Source: Thinopyrum elongatum (Eukaryota > Streptophyta > Magnoliopsida > Poales > Poaceae). From it: a DNA stretch of 64,000 nt. The translations under genes and the position numbers were made by a program. This document shows, piece after piece, positions 20,031-31,243 of the stretch. The notes under the pieces were generated by a model. The model was not told the origin of the DNA. It did no database searches and worked only from the letters and a program-made list of their open reading frames with translations. The stretch lies in assembly GCA_011799875.1 (NCBI GenBank), contig CM022298.1, positions 260,083,757-260,147,756 of the forward strand, given 5' to 3'. Positions within the stretch are counted from its first letter, which is position 1, and each line of letters starts with the position of its first letter.

Positions 20031-20415
20031 CCCTAAGTAGGGTAAATGCTGGACCGAGCATCACGCGGGCTCGTCGACGTTGATGATGCTCCTTGCACGA
20101 TTGTCAAAGAGAGAGAGTTACAGAGAGAGAAAACCTGGTGTCCTTGCACATCGCTCCTTTCTCCCGAACGGGATTTGCAGGGCATTCCTGTTGCCTGGCC
20201 CATTCGGGGTGGTATTGTTGTCCTTCCCCGGTGCCTCCCCTTCCTGCTTCGGTTGTGGGGGAGGTGGTGACAATGCCGCATGCGCTGAGCACATACCTCG
20301 CAGCATCCACATCCTCGCGCGTCCCCGCATTCCCCGCGACGTCAGCGGTCGTGGGCGGCGGAGCCTTCGAGGTGGACGGGTGATTTGCGGCTCCGGACTT
20401 CTTCTTGGGCGCCAT
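20031..20415 (-). pseudogene. Copy A gag N-terminus remnant
   Basis: ATG at 20415, then MAPKKKSGAANHPSTSKAP and an Ala/Gly/Thr-rich stretch aligning with the gag starts of B (24841) and C (39435). The match fades after about 80-100 residues and leads into the unassigned segment. The gag core domain and zinc knuckle are missing. Confidence 0.75.
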
Positions 20416-20492
20416 AGTTCATGATGCCGTCAAGGACGAGAATGGCGATGAAGATGATGCACTATTGACGCTCTCGGGTTCGCGCAAGTGCT

Positions 20493-20511
20493 CCCCCTAC
20501 CTGGCGTGCCA
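20493..20511 (-). other. Primer-binding site, copy A
   Basis: The minus strand reads TGGCACGCCAGGTAGGGGG, five bases inside the 5' LTR end. The same site in B, C and D reads TGGCGCGCC or TGGTGCGCC. It would pair with a host tRNA 3' end to prime reverse transcription; I could not settle which tRNA (an Arg tRNA is likely by recall). Confidence 0.75.
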
Positions 20512-20515
20512 AAAA

Positions 20516-21420
20516 TGTCGTGGGAAACCACGGCCACCTATGGGGCCATGAACCCCTTTTGGTTCGGCGGAGGGATGGGCATGTTACACAAAGAGCGCAG
20601 AAGCATCACACAACACAGCAGAGATCACACGGGCAGTTTTTACCCAGGTTCGGGCCGCCATGAGGCGTAAAACCCTACTCCTGCTTTGGGGGATAGATGG
20701 TGGAGGAACGCAGCGCTCTTGCCCGGCAAGGTCGCCTCGGGGCGAGAGCAGCTACGCGCGTATGAGTGTGCAAGGGTCCGGAACAGCCAACCCCTTCTAC
20801 GGTTGCCATGGGCCTCCTTTTATAGAACAAGGGGTCACCACAGTGGCAGATCAGTCATTACATACTGATTAGATAGCAAATAGTGCTATCATACCTAACT
20901 CTGCAGGCTGGCAGAGCTCATTAAATGCGCCGCTCAACGTCACATCTCAGCTTGCCCGGCAGGCCCTGTCGGGCTGTTTTGCCAGCTTCGCGCCTTCTTG
21001 CTTTACACGTCTCAGGACGGGTGTCGCCTGGGGGTATTTTCTGTAGGAAGCGGCTGCCATGTGGCAAATAGCAGCCACTTAGTCACTTTGGAGCTTGACA
21101 CCGCAATGATCGACGACGTGCGTCGTGATGAGGTGGTGCGGTGGAGTGGTTTGCCTCCGTAAGCCTCGGCAGGCCTGCCGGGACGATCTGGAAACTTGCT
21201 TCCGGGGCAAACCCAACCTTGCCAGGCTCGCCTGTCCGGCAAGGGAGGTTCTTCCCTTAGTGATATCTTTCTTCTCTGGCTCATCTTGGTCTTCCTGATC
21301 TGCACTTTGGCCCTGCCAAAGAATTGATCACTCGTGCTTTGATCTGACCTTGGTGTTGTAATCTTGTCCTTGGGCCTCTGCGCAGTCTGGGCAATGGACC
21401 CATGGTTTGTTGCACCGACA
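20516..21420 (-). repeat. Copy A 5' LTR, 905 bp
   Basis: On the minus strand it starts TGTCGGTGCAACAAACCATG (21420) and ends CCGTGGTTTCCCACGACA (20516): the TG...CA rule holds. The TATA box TATAAAA is at 20824-20818. Homologous along its length to copy C's 906-bp LTRs. Confidence 0.9.
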
Positions 21421-22125
21421 CTCGGCCAGGTCAAGACTGCCCCGGAAGCAAATCCAGGATAACCCTGGCACCTGGACCAAGAATCCCGCCAATACACCAC
21501 CGCTCCATCTCACAGTGACGCAAGTCACTTATCGGTGCGGTGTCGAGCCAGCAAGTGGTTAAGTGGCTTCCACTAAGCACGTGGCAGCTCATTGGAAGAC
21601 AGATCACACCCATTTGACACCCGTCCAGAGGCGTGTGAAGATAAAAAGTAGAAGATGATTAAGTGGCATGACAGGCTTGCCGAGTTTCACCCTCAGCACG
21701 ACACCTAGTAGTGCATTTAATGCACTATGTCCTAACTGCCAGAGTTAGGTATGATAGCACTGTTAGATATCTAATCATAGGATAATGACTATTTTGCCAC
21801 TGTGGTTACCCCTTGAGTTATAAAAGGACGCCCGAGGCAACCTAGAAAGCGATTCGAACCCCCTCATACTTGTACGTGCGTAACAGCTCTCCCTGAGGCC
21901 ACCTTGCCAGGCTTGAGTGCCGCGTGCTGTTGTGTTTCCTCCATCCAATCCACCAAAGCAGGAGTAGGGTTTTACGCTTCTCAGCGGCCCGAACCTGGTT
22001 AAAAATGACCAGAGTCCTCATCGTTGTGCTGCCTCATGGATTCCGCTCTTTGTGCAATGTGATCTACCCCATGCCGAACCACAAGGGGCTGATGGCCCCA
22101 TCGGTGATCATGTCCACCCACAACA
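21421..22125 (+). repeat. Copy D 5' LTR, truncated
   Basis: Aligns with 24018-24738 (for example CTCGGCCAGGTC, AGCTCATTGGAAGA, CTGTTAG(A/C)TATCTA). TATA box TATAAAA at 21819-21825. It ends ACCCACAACA followed by TCTTTGGCGCGCC. The left end is cut by copy A at 21420/21421. Confidence 0.85.
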
Positions 22126-22608
22126 TCTTTGGCGCGCCAGGTAGGGGAGATTGCCTTAATTTAAGCTAAAGTTTGGCAAGTGCCTATAGTTTTTAGATTG
22201 AAAAAAGATAAGTGCCCCGTAATGCCTTTCTTGTGCCTCTCCTTCTAGGAGCTACAGAGGGAGGTGAAGAGGGCAAAAGGGGTGCCTAGGCAGAAGCCCA
22301 GCCTGACCCCGTCAGGGCCCGCAGGATGTAGCCTGACAAGATCGAGAGGGCGGGTGCGAAGAGGGAAGGGCAGAAGGAGCGCCTCGGCGATGCCCTGGTC
22401 ACCACCGCCAGGACCAGAGGAACGCGGCAGGAGGGACACCGGCAGGGAAGACGAAGCCGGAGTCCACGAGGAAGCCTACCGAGGTCCAGCTGGAGGAGGC
22501 GGAGGCATCCACACCCAACACCCCGGCAAATCGCTCTACCGGGGAGAAGGCCAGGTGCAGATGATGGTGCCGCCGACGCGTGGCTGACAGTGACGGTGAG
22601 TCTGGCGC
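22126..22608. other. Copy D: primer-binding site and deletion junction
   Basis: TGGCGCGCCAGGTAGGGG (22130-22147) is the primer-binding site. A few bases later the sequence switches to the post-pol noncoding region. The rest is the same spacer as in copy B, 31945-32391. Confidence 0.7.
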
Positions 22609-23266
22609 TTAGCTGGACTCCGAGCCACCATCCTCCCGCTCAGCATCGTCGTCTTCAACGTCAGTGTTCTCTTTGTCGCTGTCGCTTGAAGAGGAGCTTT
22701 CGTCGTCGGTCGAGCTCTCCGCGCAGCACCCTAAGCGAGCACCCAAATGTCCGAAGAACTTGATGGAGAGCAGATCTGCATCCATTACTTAAAATGGAGT
22801 ACGTGCCCCTCTGCCAAGGTATGGGCAACTGCAAAAGTTTTCTAGCCACGATGGAGAAGCATCACGTGAGCTGCGGGGAAGTCAACGTCCGCCTGCATGC
22901 TGCCATTACAGCAGCCCCTCATGTGCAACTTCAACCTGTGCGGCTGTTCCAACTCCATTACCCTTGCGAAAGGGGTAGGGAGCCGAAGGCAGCTGTGCGT
23001 GGGCCCGCGCAGCCTGACGATGAACTCCAGCGGCGTGTCCTGGATATGGCCCTCCATCGAAGTCAGGGGGCTGGAGTAGGGGCGATCAGCGCACCACCAC
23101 ATCCTCCCCGGCCCCGAGGGCCTCGCCGACCACATCCACGTCCACCAGCACCTCCTTGTGCGCTGAATTCTGCCCCCGCATCTCCGGCCGGGGCAGGGAT
23201 GCGCTGCCGAGAAGAGGTCCTCGTCGCCACCGCAGGAGCACGACCATGTCCTCTCCCTCTCACCAT
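22609..23266 (-). pseudogene. Antisense B3-like gene of gypsy copy D
   Basis: ATG at 23266 (MVRGRGHGRAPAVATRTSSR), with TTTTATA at 23335-23341 (TATAAAA on this strand) 69 bp upstream. The RG-rich N-terminus (GGRGCGRRGPRGRGGCGG) runs to a stop near 23063. The B3-like part is in another frame from about 23060 (LRLPTPFARVMELEQPHRL, then ADVDFPAAHVMLLHRG), with a stop near 22842 inside the Trp-helix region and further breaks before the acidic tail. The equivalent stop codon is TAA at 22609-22611. It is the most decayed of the four copies, consistent with D being a dead deletion derivative. Confidence 0.65.
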
Positions 23267-23334
23267 GGTGGAAGAGGGAACAAGAAGAAGAAGGAGGTGC
23301 ATGGGTGAGTCCTTTCGCCCACCTCTGCGCTCCC

Positions 23335-23341
23335 TTTTATA
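23335..23341 (-). promoter_or_regulatory. TATA box of antisense ORF, copy D
   Basis: TATAAAA on the minus strand within CACTATAAAAGGGAGCG, 69 bp upstream of the ATG at 23266. Same spacing as in copies A and B. Confidence 0.65.
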
Positions 23342-23823
23342 GTGGAGTGTGGCAGGGGGCTGGCTTCCTACTACCCCGTTGCAACCGCCATGATCGACCA
23401 ATCCGGTCCATCGACGTCACTGGCAACGTCCGGAATTTCAGACCACCCTGCTGCGCCTATCCGTGGTGTCGAGCTTTCTGCCATGGCACTCATTCCCGCG
23501 CCCTATGCCTCTGCCACCAACCCTGCACAATGCATGCGGTGTACATGGCGGAAACGGCAATAATAGTGGGGTGAGTAAAATGGCAGTTACCTCCCCGTGA
23601 ACGTGGGCGGCCCACGGACCATTACGTGGGTAGCCCCACGTCATTCAGAATGACTCGCAGGGAAACCAGAAACTGATCCAATCATAGGTTAATGAAGAAG
23701 AAAGGAAGATATCAAGGAAGACGTGCATCCCAGGGTGGTACAGCCAAAGTGTTCGCCTGTGCATTTGTTAGGGCCTACCCCAATGATGCCCGGCAACACA
23801 TATGAGCCAGGCCCGGGGGCTCC
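23342..23823. other. Antisense-promoter upstream region and polypurine tract
   Basis: About 480 bp with no ORF worth calling. It contains the region upstream of the antisense TATA box and ends with GCCAGGCCCGGGGGCTCC, the polypurine tract before the LTR at 23824. Confidence 0.6.
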
Positions 23824-24738
23824 GATCGGTGCAACAAACCTTCCCAGTTGTTGACCAGACCCATGCACAGGCGTGCTGACGATCAAATATCCAGCATCCA
23901 GTGGATAATGCAAACCCAGACCAGAGAAGCCGCTCTTCGTGAGATCAAGGAGCATATCAAGAAAAACAAGACAACAAGACATCACCTTGGGGAGGCCTCC
24001 CTTGCCAAGCAGGAGGGCTCGGCCAGGTCGAGACTGCCCTAGAAGCAAATCCAAGATAACCCCGGCAGGCCTGTTGGGGTCGCCAGGACCGAGAATCCCG
24101 CCAAGACACCACCGCTCTACCGCACAGCGACGCAAGTCACTTATCGGCGCGGTGTCGAGCCCGCAAGTGGTTAAGTGTCTTCCACTAAGCATGTGGTAGC
24201 TCATTGGAAGAGAGATCACACCCATTTGACACCCGTCCACAGGCGTGTCAAGATAATAAGCAGAAGATGATTAAGCAGCACGGCAGGCTTGCCGGGTTTC
24301 ACCCTCAGCACGACACCTAGCAGTGCATTTAATGCACTCTGTCCTAACTGCCAGAGTTAGGTATGATAGCACTGTTAGCTATCTACTCATAGGATAATGA
24401 CTGTTTTGCTACTGTGGTTACCCCTTGAGCTATAAAAGGAGGCCCGAGGCAACCTAGAAAGGGATTCGGACCCCCTCATACTTGTACGTGCGTAGTAGCT
24501 CTCCCCGAGGCCACCTTGTCCGGCTTGAGCGCCGCGTGCTGTTGTGTTTCCTCCATCTAATCCACCAAAGCAGGAGTAGGGTATTACACTTCTCAGCGGC
24601 CCGAACATGGGTAAAAAACGACCAGAATCGTCATCGTCGTGCTGTCTCATGGCTTCCGTTCTTTGTGCAACGTGATCTCCCCCATGCCGAATCACAAGGG
24701 GATGATGGCCCCATAGGTGATCATGCCCACCCATGACA
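23824..24738 (+). repeat. LTR shared by copies D (3') and B (5'), 915 bp
   Basis: Follows the D polypurine tract and is followed at 24743 by the B primer-binding site, so it serves both elements. It starts GATCGGTGCAACAAAC (the canonical TG has decayed to GA) and ends CACCCATGACA. TATA box TATAAAA at 24431-24437. Related to, but clearly diverged from, the LTRs of A and C. Confidence 0.85.
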
Positions 24739-24840
24739 TCTTTGGCGCGCCAGGTAGGGGAGATTGCTTGCGCGAACCAGAAGCTACGAACAGTGCGTCG
24801 ATCTTCATCATCGTCTTCTTCATCATCAACTTTTCCGTCC

Positions 24841-26721
24841 ATGGCGCCCAAGAAGAAACCCAGTGCGACCGTGCATCCCTCCACTTCGAAGGCCCCCTCG
24901 CACGCAGCCGCGGACATCGTCGTCCTCACGGCAGTGTTGGGTGAGATGGGTACCGCAGGTGACACGACCGGCGCAGGCGGCGGCGCCGTTGTGTCCCCCG
25001 CGGCTGAAGCTGGAGCGGGAAACGCCGGCGATGGGCGGCACCAACAGCGTCCTGATGACCGTAGCCCGGAAGCTGCGGGTGGAAGGGGCACCCGGTCTCC
25101 ACCTCCCCGCCGCACTGGCGGATGCAATGGCAATAGCGACAGCCACTCGGGCACAAGCCACGACTCTCCAGTCCCACCCGTTACGGGCGCGGCTTCAAAG
25201 CGCACACCTTGCCCGGAGCAAGACGGGCAGGGCGGGGCACCGAACGGGGCCGTCGATCCCCAGAAGCACCCCACTCACCACCAGACCGCCTTGGCAACCG
25301 GTCCACGATGGCAAGAATGCGACGACGCTCCTGCTGGTTCTACCAGGAGTTGAGCGACGTCGCGGTCCGTTTCGTTGGCCATGCTAAGCACGGCCGCGGA
25401 AGCAATGACGCGAGCCGAGCTCCTGTTGAACTTTTCGCCAACACCTGACAAGATGGATGATTGGAGGGCCACCATCCAGAGATTAATTGGCTTTGCTGAG
25501 GCTGGTAAGCATGCAGAGCCATCACGATGTCGGCAAACGGCGACAACAACCCACGGCGATGGCCGTGCTGAGGGGGCAGCACCAACTGCGCAATCCCCTC
25601 CATGGCAGCAGGCCCAGCAGCAACCTCAGCGAGCTAAAAGAGTCGACGAGCCCAACAAGACGTCGATGGATTCATCTAATCCTCAAACCCGTCGTGATCA
25701 GTGGCAAGTTCTAGAAGAACGGCGGAAGGAAGATGCGCGCGTCACCATAGAGCGACGCCGAGAGGCACGCCATCAATCTGACAGGCGTAATGGCCCAGAC
25801 GATGACGAGCTCGCGCCCAGTGCTGGCGGGTACTTGCCTTTCGAGGTTGGGTGCCCTGCCTTCACTCATGAGCTGCGGCAGGTCCGCTGGCCATCTACCC
25901 GCATCTTCAAGGCTGAGCTACCAGAAAAATATGACGGAAAGTTAAACCCAGCAGAGTTTCTGAGCATATGTACGATTGGTGGTCAAGCCGCCGGGGGCAG
26001 AGATGAGAAGGTGTTCGCCAACTATTTCCCTTTGGCACTTAAGCCAAACGTGAGATCATGGCTAATGCACCTGCCGAAAAAATCCATTTCATCTTGGGCA
26101 AACTTATGCAACGAGTTCGTTGGCGCCTTCACAGGTGGCCACCAAGAGCCTGGACAGCCCAGTGATCTGCAGGTCCTTTCGCAAAAGGAAGGGGAGGATT
26201 TGCGTAAGTATATACAGAGGTTCAGTCGAGTGCATCGTAACATTCCAGAGATACACCCTGCAGCCATGATTGCCGCGTTCCATTCGAACATGCGCAACAG
26301 AAGGATGCGGGCCAAGATGAATGTCCGGCTACCCAAAATCGTTAATGAGCTGTACACCTTGGCGGATAAGTGTGCTTGGCCTGAGGAAGGGAGGCGACTC
26401 CCCGGAGAGGAGGCTGGCGTCGAAATTGACACAGATGTTGATGACGGTACCGCCAACGCCAAGGGGAGGAATGGAAGGCGCAATAGAAAGCGCAAAGAGA
26501 AGACAGTGTTGGCTGTCAAGAGCTCAGGTGATCCTAGCGTCAGCAAGAAGACTAAAACCGAGGCCTCTGGCAAGGGAGCTGCTACATGCACTGATTGCCG
26601 GGAGGCCATGGTAGTGGAAAAGGCCGGGCAATCTGATGGGCCGTACTACAAAATCCACCGTAGCAAGGGCCATGACCTCCAAGAATGTCATCAAGTTGAG
26701 CAACTTGTCAAGAAGCAATAA
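24841..26721 (+). pseudogene. Copy B gag, one nonsense codon
   Basis: ATG at 24841 (MAPKKKPSATVHPSTSKAP). The frame runs through a Pro/Gly/Ala-rich segment to TGA at about 25351. The gag core continues in an open frame from 25375 to TAA at 26721. The core has the gypsy gag domain: LPEKYDGKLNPAEFLSI, EKVFANYFPLALKPNVRSWL, FVGAFTGGHQEPGQ, LRKYIQRFSRVHRNIPEIHP. The zinc knuckle expected near the end reads YKIHRSKGHDLQEC, so its first Cys is Tyr, whereas copy C has Cys. Gag packages element RNA into virus-like particles. Confidence 0.85.
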
Positions 26722-27786
26722 TCTGAATATGAGAAGTGTGACCGGGAGAGAGGCCAAGAGGGTGCTAGCGAGAAAGGCCGTGGCAGTAGAGGAGGCTGCC
26801 GCAGCAAGACCCCGCAGTAGAAAGAAAAGCCTGCCAGAGGCCGTGAAAAGAAAGAAGTTGATGATGGGAGTGATGAAGAGGATGAAGAAGAAACTAGTGA
26901 GCAAGAATTCCAGAAGGCAACTAAGGCCATGTGCATTGATGGGGTTGCATCCTTTCACTCCTCTCACCGGTAGCTCAAGCAGTGGGCGCGTGAAGTCAAT
27001 GCTGTGGAGCCAACTGCGGATTCCCGAAGGCCACTTAAGTGGTCCTGCACGCCTATCATCTTTGACGAAGAGGATCACCCCGACCGCACTACCGCGGTAG
27101 GGTGTTTGCCGTTGTTGGTCTCCCCAACAATCCGCAACCTCAAAGTAACAAAGACACTAGTTGACGACAGGGCTGGATTGAATCTAATCTCCCCTAAAGT
27201 GGTATGCAAACTGCAGATCCCTGATGAAGAACTCAAGGCCATGGGCACATTCCAAGGAATCAACCCCGGCAGGAGCCGGCCCAAAGGGAAGATCACATTA
27301 CCTGTGACATTTGGCGGGGAACTGAACTACCGGACCAAGAGGGTTGTGTTTGACATTGTTGAGCTTCCTCTACCTTACAATGGGATTCTTGGTCGCGCAG
27401 CTCTGGCAAAGTTTATGGCAACATCTCACTATGCCTACAATACCTTGAAGATGCCAGGGCCGATGGGTGTCATTTCCATCCCGTCAGATAAGAAAGATGC
27501 GATCATATGTGTGGACCAGATGTATCAGGACGTGGTAGCAGCTGAGGCAGCTGATGCCCTAGCTCCCGCCAAGGATACAAAGAAGGGAAAGAAGGCTAGC
27601 AGAGATGTTGGCAAGGACTCCGGGAAGTGTGCCGCTTCGGATTGCGCCACGCCCATTGATGACCTGCCGGAGAGTTCCACCAGCAAGAGACCCAAGGTCG
27701 CTTCACCTGCTGTGAAGATGGTTCCGGCAAGGCAGCATGGAGCTGATGGTACATTCACCATCAGCTCCACCCTTGATGACAAATAG
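26722..27786 (+). pseudogene. Copy B protease region
   Basis: A linker in a stop-bearing frame (26722-27003), then an open frame with TIRNLKVTKTLVDDRAGLNL. The aspartic protease active site, normally D-S/T-G, reads D-D-R at 27163-27171, so the enzyme is probably dead. Downstream blocks GELNYRTKRVVFDIVELPLP and NGILGRAALAKF are the flap-side sequence typical of Tat-type proteases. It ends at TAG 27784-27786, which copy C lacks. Confidence 0.8.
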
Positions 27787-29754
27787 GAAAGCGCGCTCAT
27801 TGCCTTCCTGCGGGCGAATGTCGATGTGTTTGCTTGGCAACCGTCTGACATCCCTACTGTTCCCAGGGAGGTAATCGAGCACCACCTCGATGTCTGTCCT
27901 CGTGCTCGCCCTGTCAAGTAGAAGGTCAGAAAGGAAGCTTTAGAGCGGCAACAGTTTATTGCTGAGGAGATCAAGAAACTTGAAGCAGCTGGTTTGGTCA
28001 GAGGGGTATTGCATCCAACTTGGTTGGCAAATCCAGTGGTGGTGCGCAAGGCAAACGGGAAATGGAGGCTCTACATTGATTTCACGGACCTGAACAAAGC
28101 ATGTCCAAAAGACCCATTTCCCCTTGCCACGCATTGATCAAATTGTTGTTTCCACTTCCGGATGTGATTTGCTATCTTTCTTGGATGCGTACTCCGGGTA
28201 CCATCAGATATTTATGGCCAAAGAAGAGGAAGAAAAGACCGCGTTCATAACTCCATGTGGCACATACTGCTTTGTATGAATGCCTTTCGGGTTAAAGAGC
28301 GCCGGATCCACTTTTGCAAGAGCAGTACAAGTTGGTTTTGAGCCCCAGCTACACAGGAATGTAGAAGCTTATATGGATGATATAGTGGTCAAGACCAAGG
28401 ACATATCAACACTCATTCAAAACTTAGAAGAGACCTTCGCGAACCTGCGCAAGATCAATTTGAAACTAAACCCTGAGAAATGTGTGTTTGGTGTTCTGTC
28501 CGGCAAGCTCCTTGGTTTCTTTGTGTCACAGCGGGGGATAGAGGCCAATCCCGACAAGATCAGAGCGATCGAGCAGATACAAGCACCCAAGGCTGTTAAA
28601 GATGTGAGGCGTTTGACTGGATGCGTTGCCGCACTAAGTAGGTTCATCTCCAAGTCTGTCGAGCGTGCCTTGCCTTTCTTCAAAATCTTGAAGAATGCTG
28701 GCCTAATGGAGTGGAGCCCGGAAGCAGAAGCAGCACTGCAAGACCTGAAATCCTACCTTTCCTCTACTCCCACCTTAGTCGCGCCTAAGCCACAAGAGCC
28801 ATTGCTGCTATATTTAGCTGCGATGAATCAAGTGGTTAGTGCAGCACTGGTGGCACAGCGAGAAGTGGATGAGGAAGCAGCTGCATCAACTATGACCTTT
28901 GGAGATGGAACTGAACCCATTGCGGTAGAAGCAAATCAGGAAGAAGCGGGGCAAACCAGCGAAGGCAATCTTAAAACCGCGGCATGGAAGAAAGTGGTGC
29001 AACGGCTAGTCTACTTTGCTAGCTCCCTATTATAGGGGGCTAGGTCAAGGTACTCTGGAGTGCAAAAGCTGATCTTTGGCCTCATCATGACCTCGAGGAA
29101 ACTGCGCCACTACTTTCAAGCCCATGAGATCACAGTTGTCACTCGTTTTCTGCTGCAACGCATATTGAGGAACCCTGAAGCCACAAGCAGAATAGTCGAG
29201 TGGGCACTAGAGCTGTCGAGCTTTGGCCTGAGATATGGAAGCACTTCTACTATTCAGAGTAGGGCATTGGTAGAGTTCATAGAAGAGTGGACACCCACTC
29301 CAGACGAGGAAGCGAGAGAAATAGTTCTCCCCGGCAAAGAAGCACCTCGAGAGTGGGTCATGTATTTTGATGGTGCTTTCTCATTGCAGGGCGCTGAGGC
29401 TGGCGTGCTTCTTGTTGCGCCCATAGGAGAGCATCTCAAGTATGTGATTCAAATGCACTTTCCCCGGGAGAAGGCCACCAACAACACTGCTGAGTATGAG
29501 GGGCTCCTTGCCGGGCTCAGAATTGCGGTGGAGTTGGGAATCAAGAAACTGATTATCCGCGGAGATTCTCAACTAGTAGTGAGGCAAGTCAATAAAGATT
29601 ATCAGAGTCTGTTGATGGACGTCTATGTTGAGGATGTGAGAAAGTTGGAAGAGCACTTTGATGGATTACAAGCAGATCACGTGCTACGAGCAGAAAATGG
29701 CATCGCCGATCACTTGTCAAAGTGCGCTGCACAAAAGATCCCTGTGGAACCAAG
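27787..29754 (+). pseudogene. Copy B reverse transcriptase and two RNase H domains
   Basis: RT begins ESALIAFLRANVDVFAWQPS, with a TAG near 27919 and a frameshift near 28130 in LPRID. Then MPFGLKSAGSTFARAVQVG, YMDD at 28370-28381, KINLKLNPEKCVFGV and GRLTGCVAALSRFIS-type thumb/connection text. The Ty3-type RNase H contains YLAAMNQVVSAALVAQRE and SRYSGVQKLIFG, with a TAG between SSLL and GARS (29033-29035). The second RNase H (29355-29754) reads MYFDGAFSLQGAEAGVLL, NNTAEYEGLLAGLRIA, RGDSQLVVRQVNKDYQS and AENGIADHLSKCA, with its D, E, D, D residues in place. At least four breaks. Confidence 0.88.
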
Positions 29755-31243
29755 AACTTTTGTTCTCCATCTAACTCAACCATCAGTATCCCCTTCAATG
29801 ATGGCCAAAAAAAGAAGAAAGTTGAACCTCGACAAGCATTTCCCGGCAGAACTCCCCAAAGCAACGGGTGGAGAGGCTAGCGGGGGTAGTCTCGCTTCGG
29901 TTGGTGAGCTACGCCCTCCCGTAGAACCACAAGTTCTTGTAGTGGAAGGGAGCGCTCCCACGAATGAAGAGGTGCCTTTAGTCCATGTTGTCGAGCCACA
30001 GGCTGCAACTTGGGCGCAGCACATAGCCCATTTTCTCCAAACAGGAGAACTTCCCGAAGAGCATGAAGAAGCTAAAAAAGTAGCCCGACGGTCCAGTATG
30101 TACTAGTTTGTCGATGACACTCTGTACAGAAAGAGGCCAAATAAGGTGAAATTGAAGTGCATTTGCCGGGAGGATGGGCTGAAGCTGTTGGTGGAAATAC
30201 ATGGGGGTATATGTGGGTCTCACATTGGATCAAGAGCCCTGGTTGGAAAAGCTTTCCAGCAGGGTTTCTACTGGCCCACGGCCCTCCAGGATGCAACTGA
30301 GATCATCACCAGGTGTGAAGCCTATCAGTTCCATTCCAAAAAACATTCATCAACTAGCTCAAGCTCTCCAGACGATCCCTTCATCCTGGGCATTCTCGGT
30401 CTGGGGGCTCGATATCTTGGACCCCTTCCCCCATGTCACTGGGGGCTTTGAATTCTTGTACATTGCAATCTACAAGTTTACAAAGTGGCCTGAGGTGGAG
30501 CCAGTGAGGAAGGTGACCGCACATTCAGCTGTCAAGTTCTTGAAAGGATTGATGTGCCATTTTGGAGTACCCAACTGAGTAACCACCGATAACGGCACCC
30601 AGTTCACGAGCCGCGCCTTCATGCAGTACGTCCAAAGCCTTGGGAGCAAGGTATCTTTTGCCTCTGTTGCTCATCCCCGAAGCAATGGGAAGCTGAGAGG
30701 ATGAATGCTGAAGTGCTACGTGGACTCAAGATGAGAACTTTTGACAAGCTGCAAAAATGCGGCAGGCGATGGATTGATGAGCTATCAGTGGTTCTTTGGT
30801 CCCTCCGGATGACACCAAATCGAGCCACCGGCCAGACTCCCTTCTCCCTAGTGTATGGGGCAGAAGCAGTGCTCCCCACGGAACTCATATACGGGTCACC
30901 TCGATTACTTGCCTACGATGAAGTAGAGCAAAAGCAGCTCCGGCATGACAATGCCATGCTCCTTGAGGAAGATCGTCTCCGGGCCGCTGTGCGTGCTACA
31001 CGCTACCAGCAAGCCCTGCGCCACTATCATAGCTACAGGGTTAACGCCTGGAGCCTTGAGGAAGGCGACCTTGTCCTTAGGTGTGTTCAGTCTGCCAAGG
31101 GTTCCAACAAGTTGACGCCGAAGTGGGAAGGCCCTTACCGGGTAGTGCAAGTCACCAGACCTGGTGCAGTCCGTCTGGAGACCGAAGATGGCATTAAATT
31201 CAAAACTCATGGAATATTGAGCATCTTCGCAAGTTCTACCCGT
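29755..31243 (+). pseudogene. Copy B integrase
   Basis: A linker, then THFLQTGELPEEHEE-like text, a TAG at 30104-30106 (same codon as in copy A; copy C has CAG), and the zinc site with HGGICGSHIGSRALVGKAF, in which the last Cys is lost (CEAYQF). A frameshift lies near 30340. The core has LDPFP, TDNGTQF after a stop near 30576, and HPRSNGK with a frameshift before ERMNAE. The C-terminal module reads EEGDLVLRCVQSAKGSNK and WEGPYRVVQVTRPGAV. Integrase inserts cDNA; this one is inactive. Confidence 0.85.

Larger units (their letters stand above)
13627..21420 (-). mobile_element. Tat-type Ty3/gypsy copy A, internally deleted
   Basis: Minus-strand element: 5' LTR 21420-20516, primer-binding site, gag start, large deletion/replacement of gag-protease, pol (RT, RNase H, second RNase H, integrase), antisense B3-like ORF, polypurine tract, and only about 58 bp of 3' LTR. 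The right flank (21421 on) is the interior of another LTR of the same group (copy D), so A is inserted in D. The left flank is the Athila-like fragment, so the 3' end was lost by deletion. Confidence 0.85.
21421..23823 (+). mobile_element. Tat-type gypsy copy D, deletion derivative
   Basis: Consists of the 3' part of a 5' LTR (21421-22125), a primer-binding site (22130-22147), then a direct jump near 22150 to the post-pol region (TTAATTTAAGCTAAAGTTTGG, matching 31945 of copy B), the antisense B3-like ORF and the polypurine tract. Its 3' LTR is 23824-24738. All of gag and pol is gone. The left part of the 5' LTR was lost when copy A inserted or in a later deletion. Confidence 0.8.

Noticed and set aside
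24387..25274. 295-codon minus-strand ORF over the copy B LTR end and gag start
   Set aside because: It is a shadow of the gag frame in GC-rich sequence and crosses the LTR boundary and primer-binding site.
26022..27078. Long minus-strand ORFs opposite gag/protease of copy B
   Set aside because: Mirror of a real, domain-bearing plus-strand frame; Leu/Ser-rich composition is typical of antisense reading of Lys/Glu-rich coding sequence.
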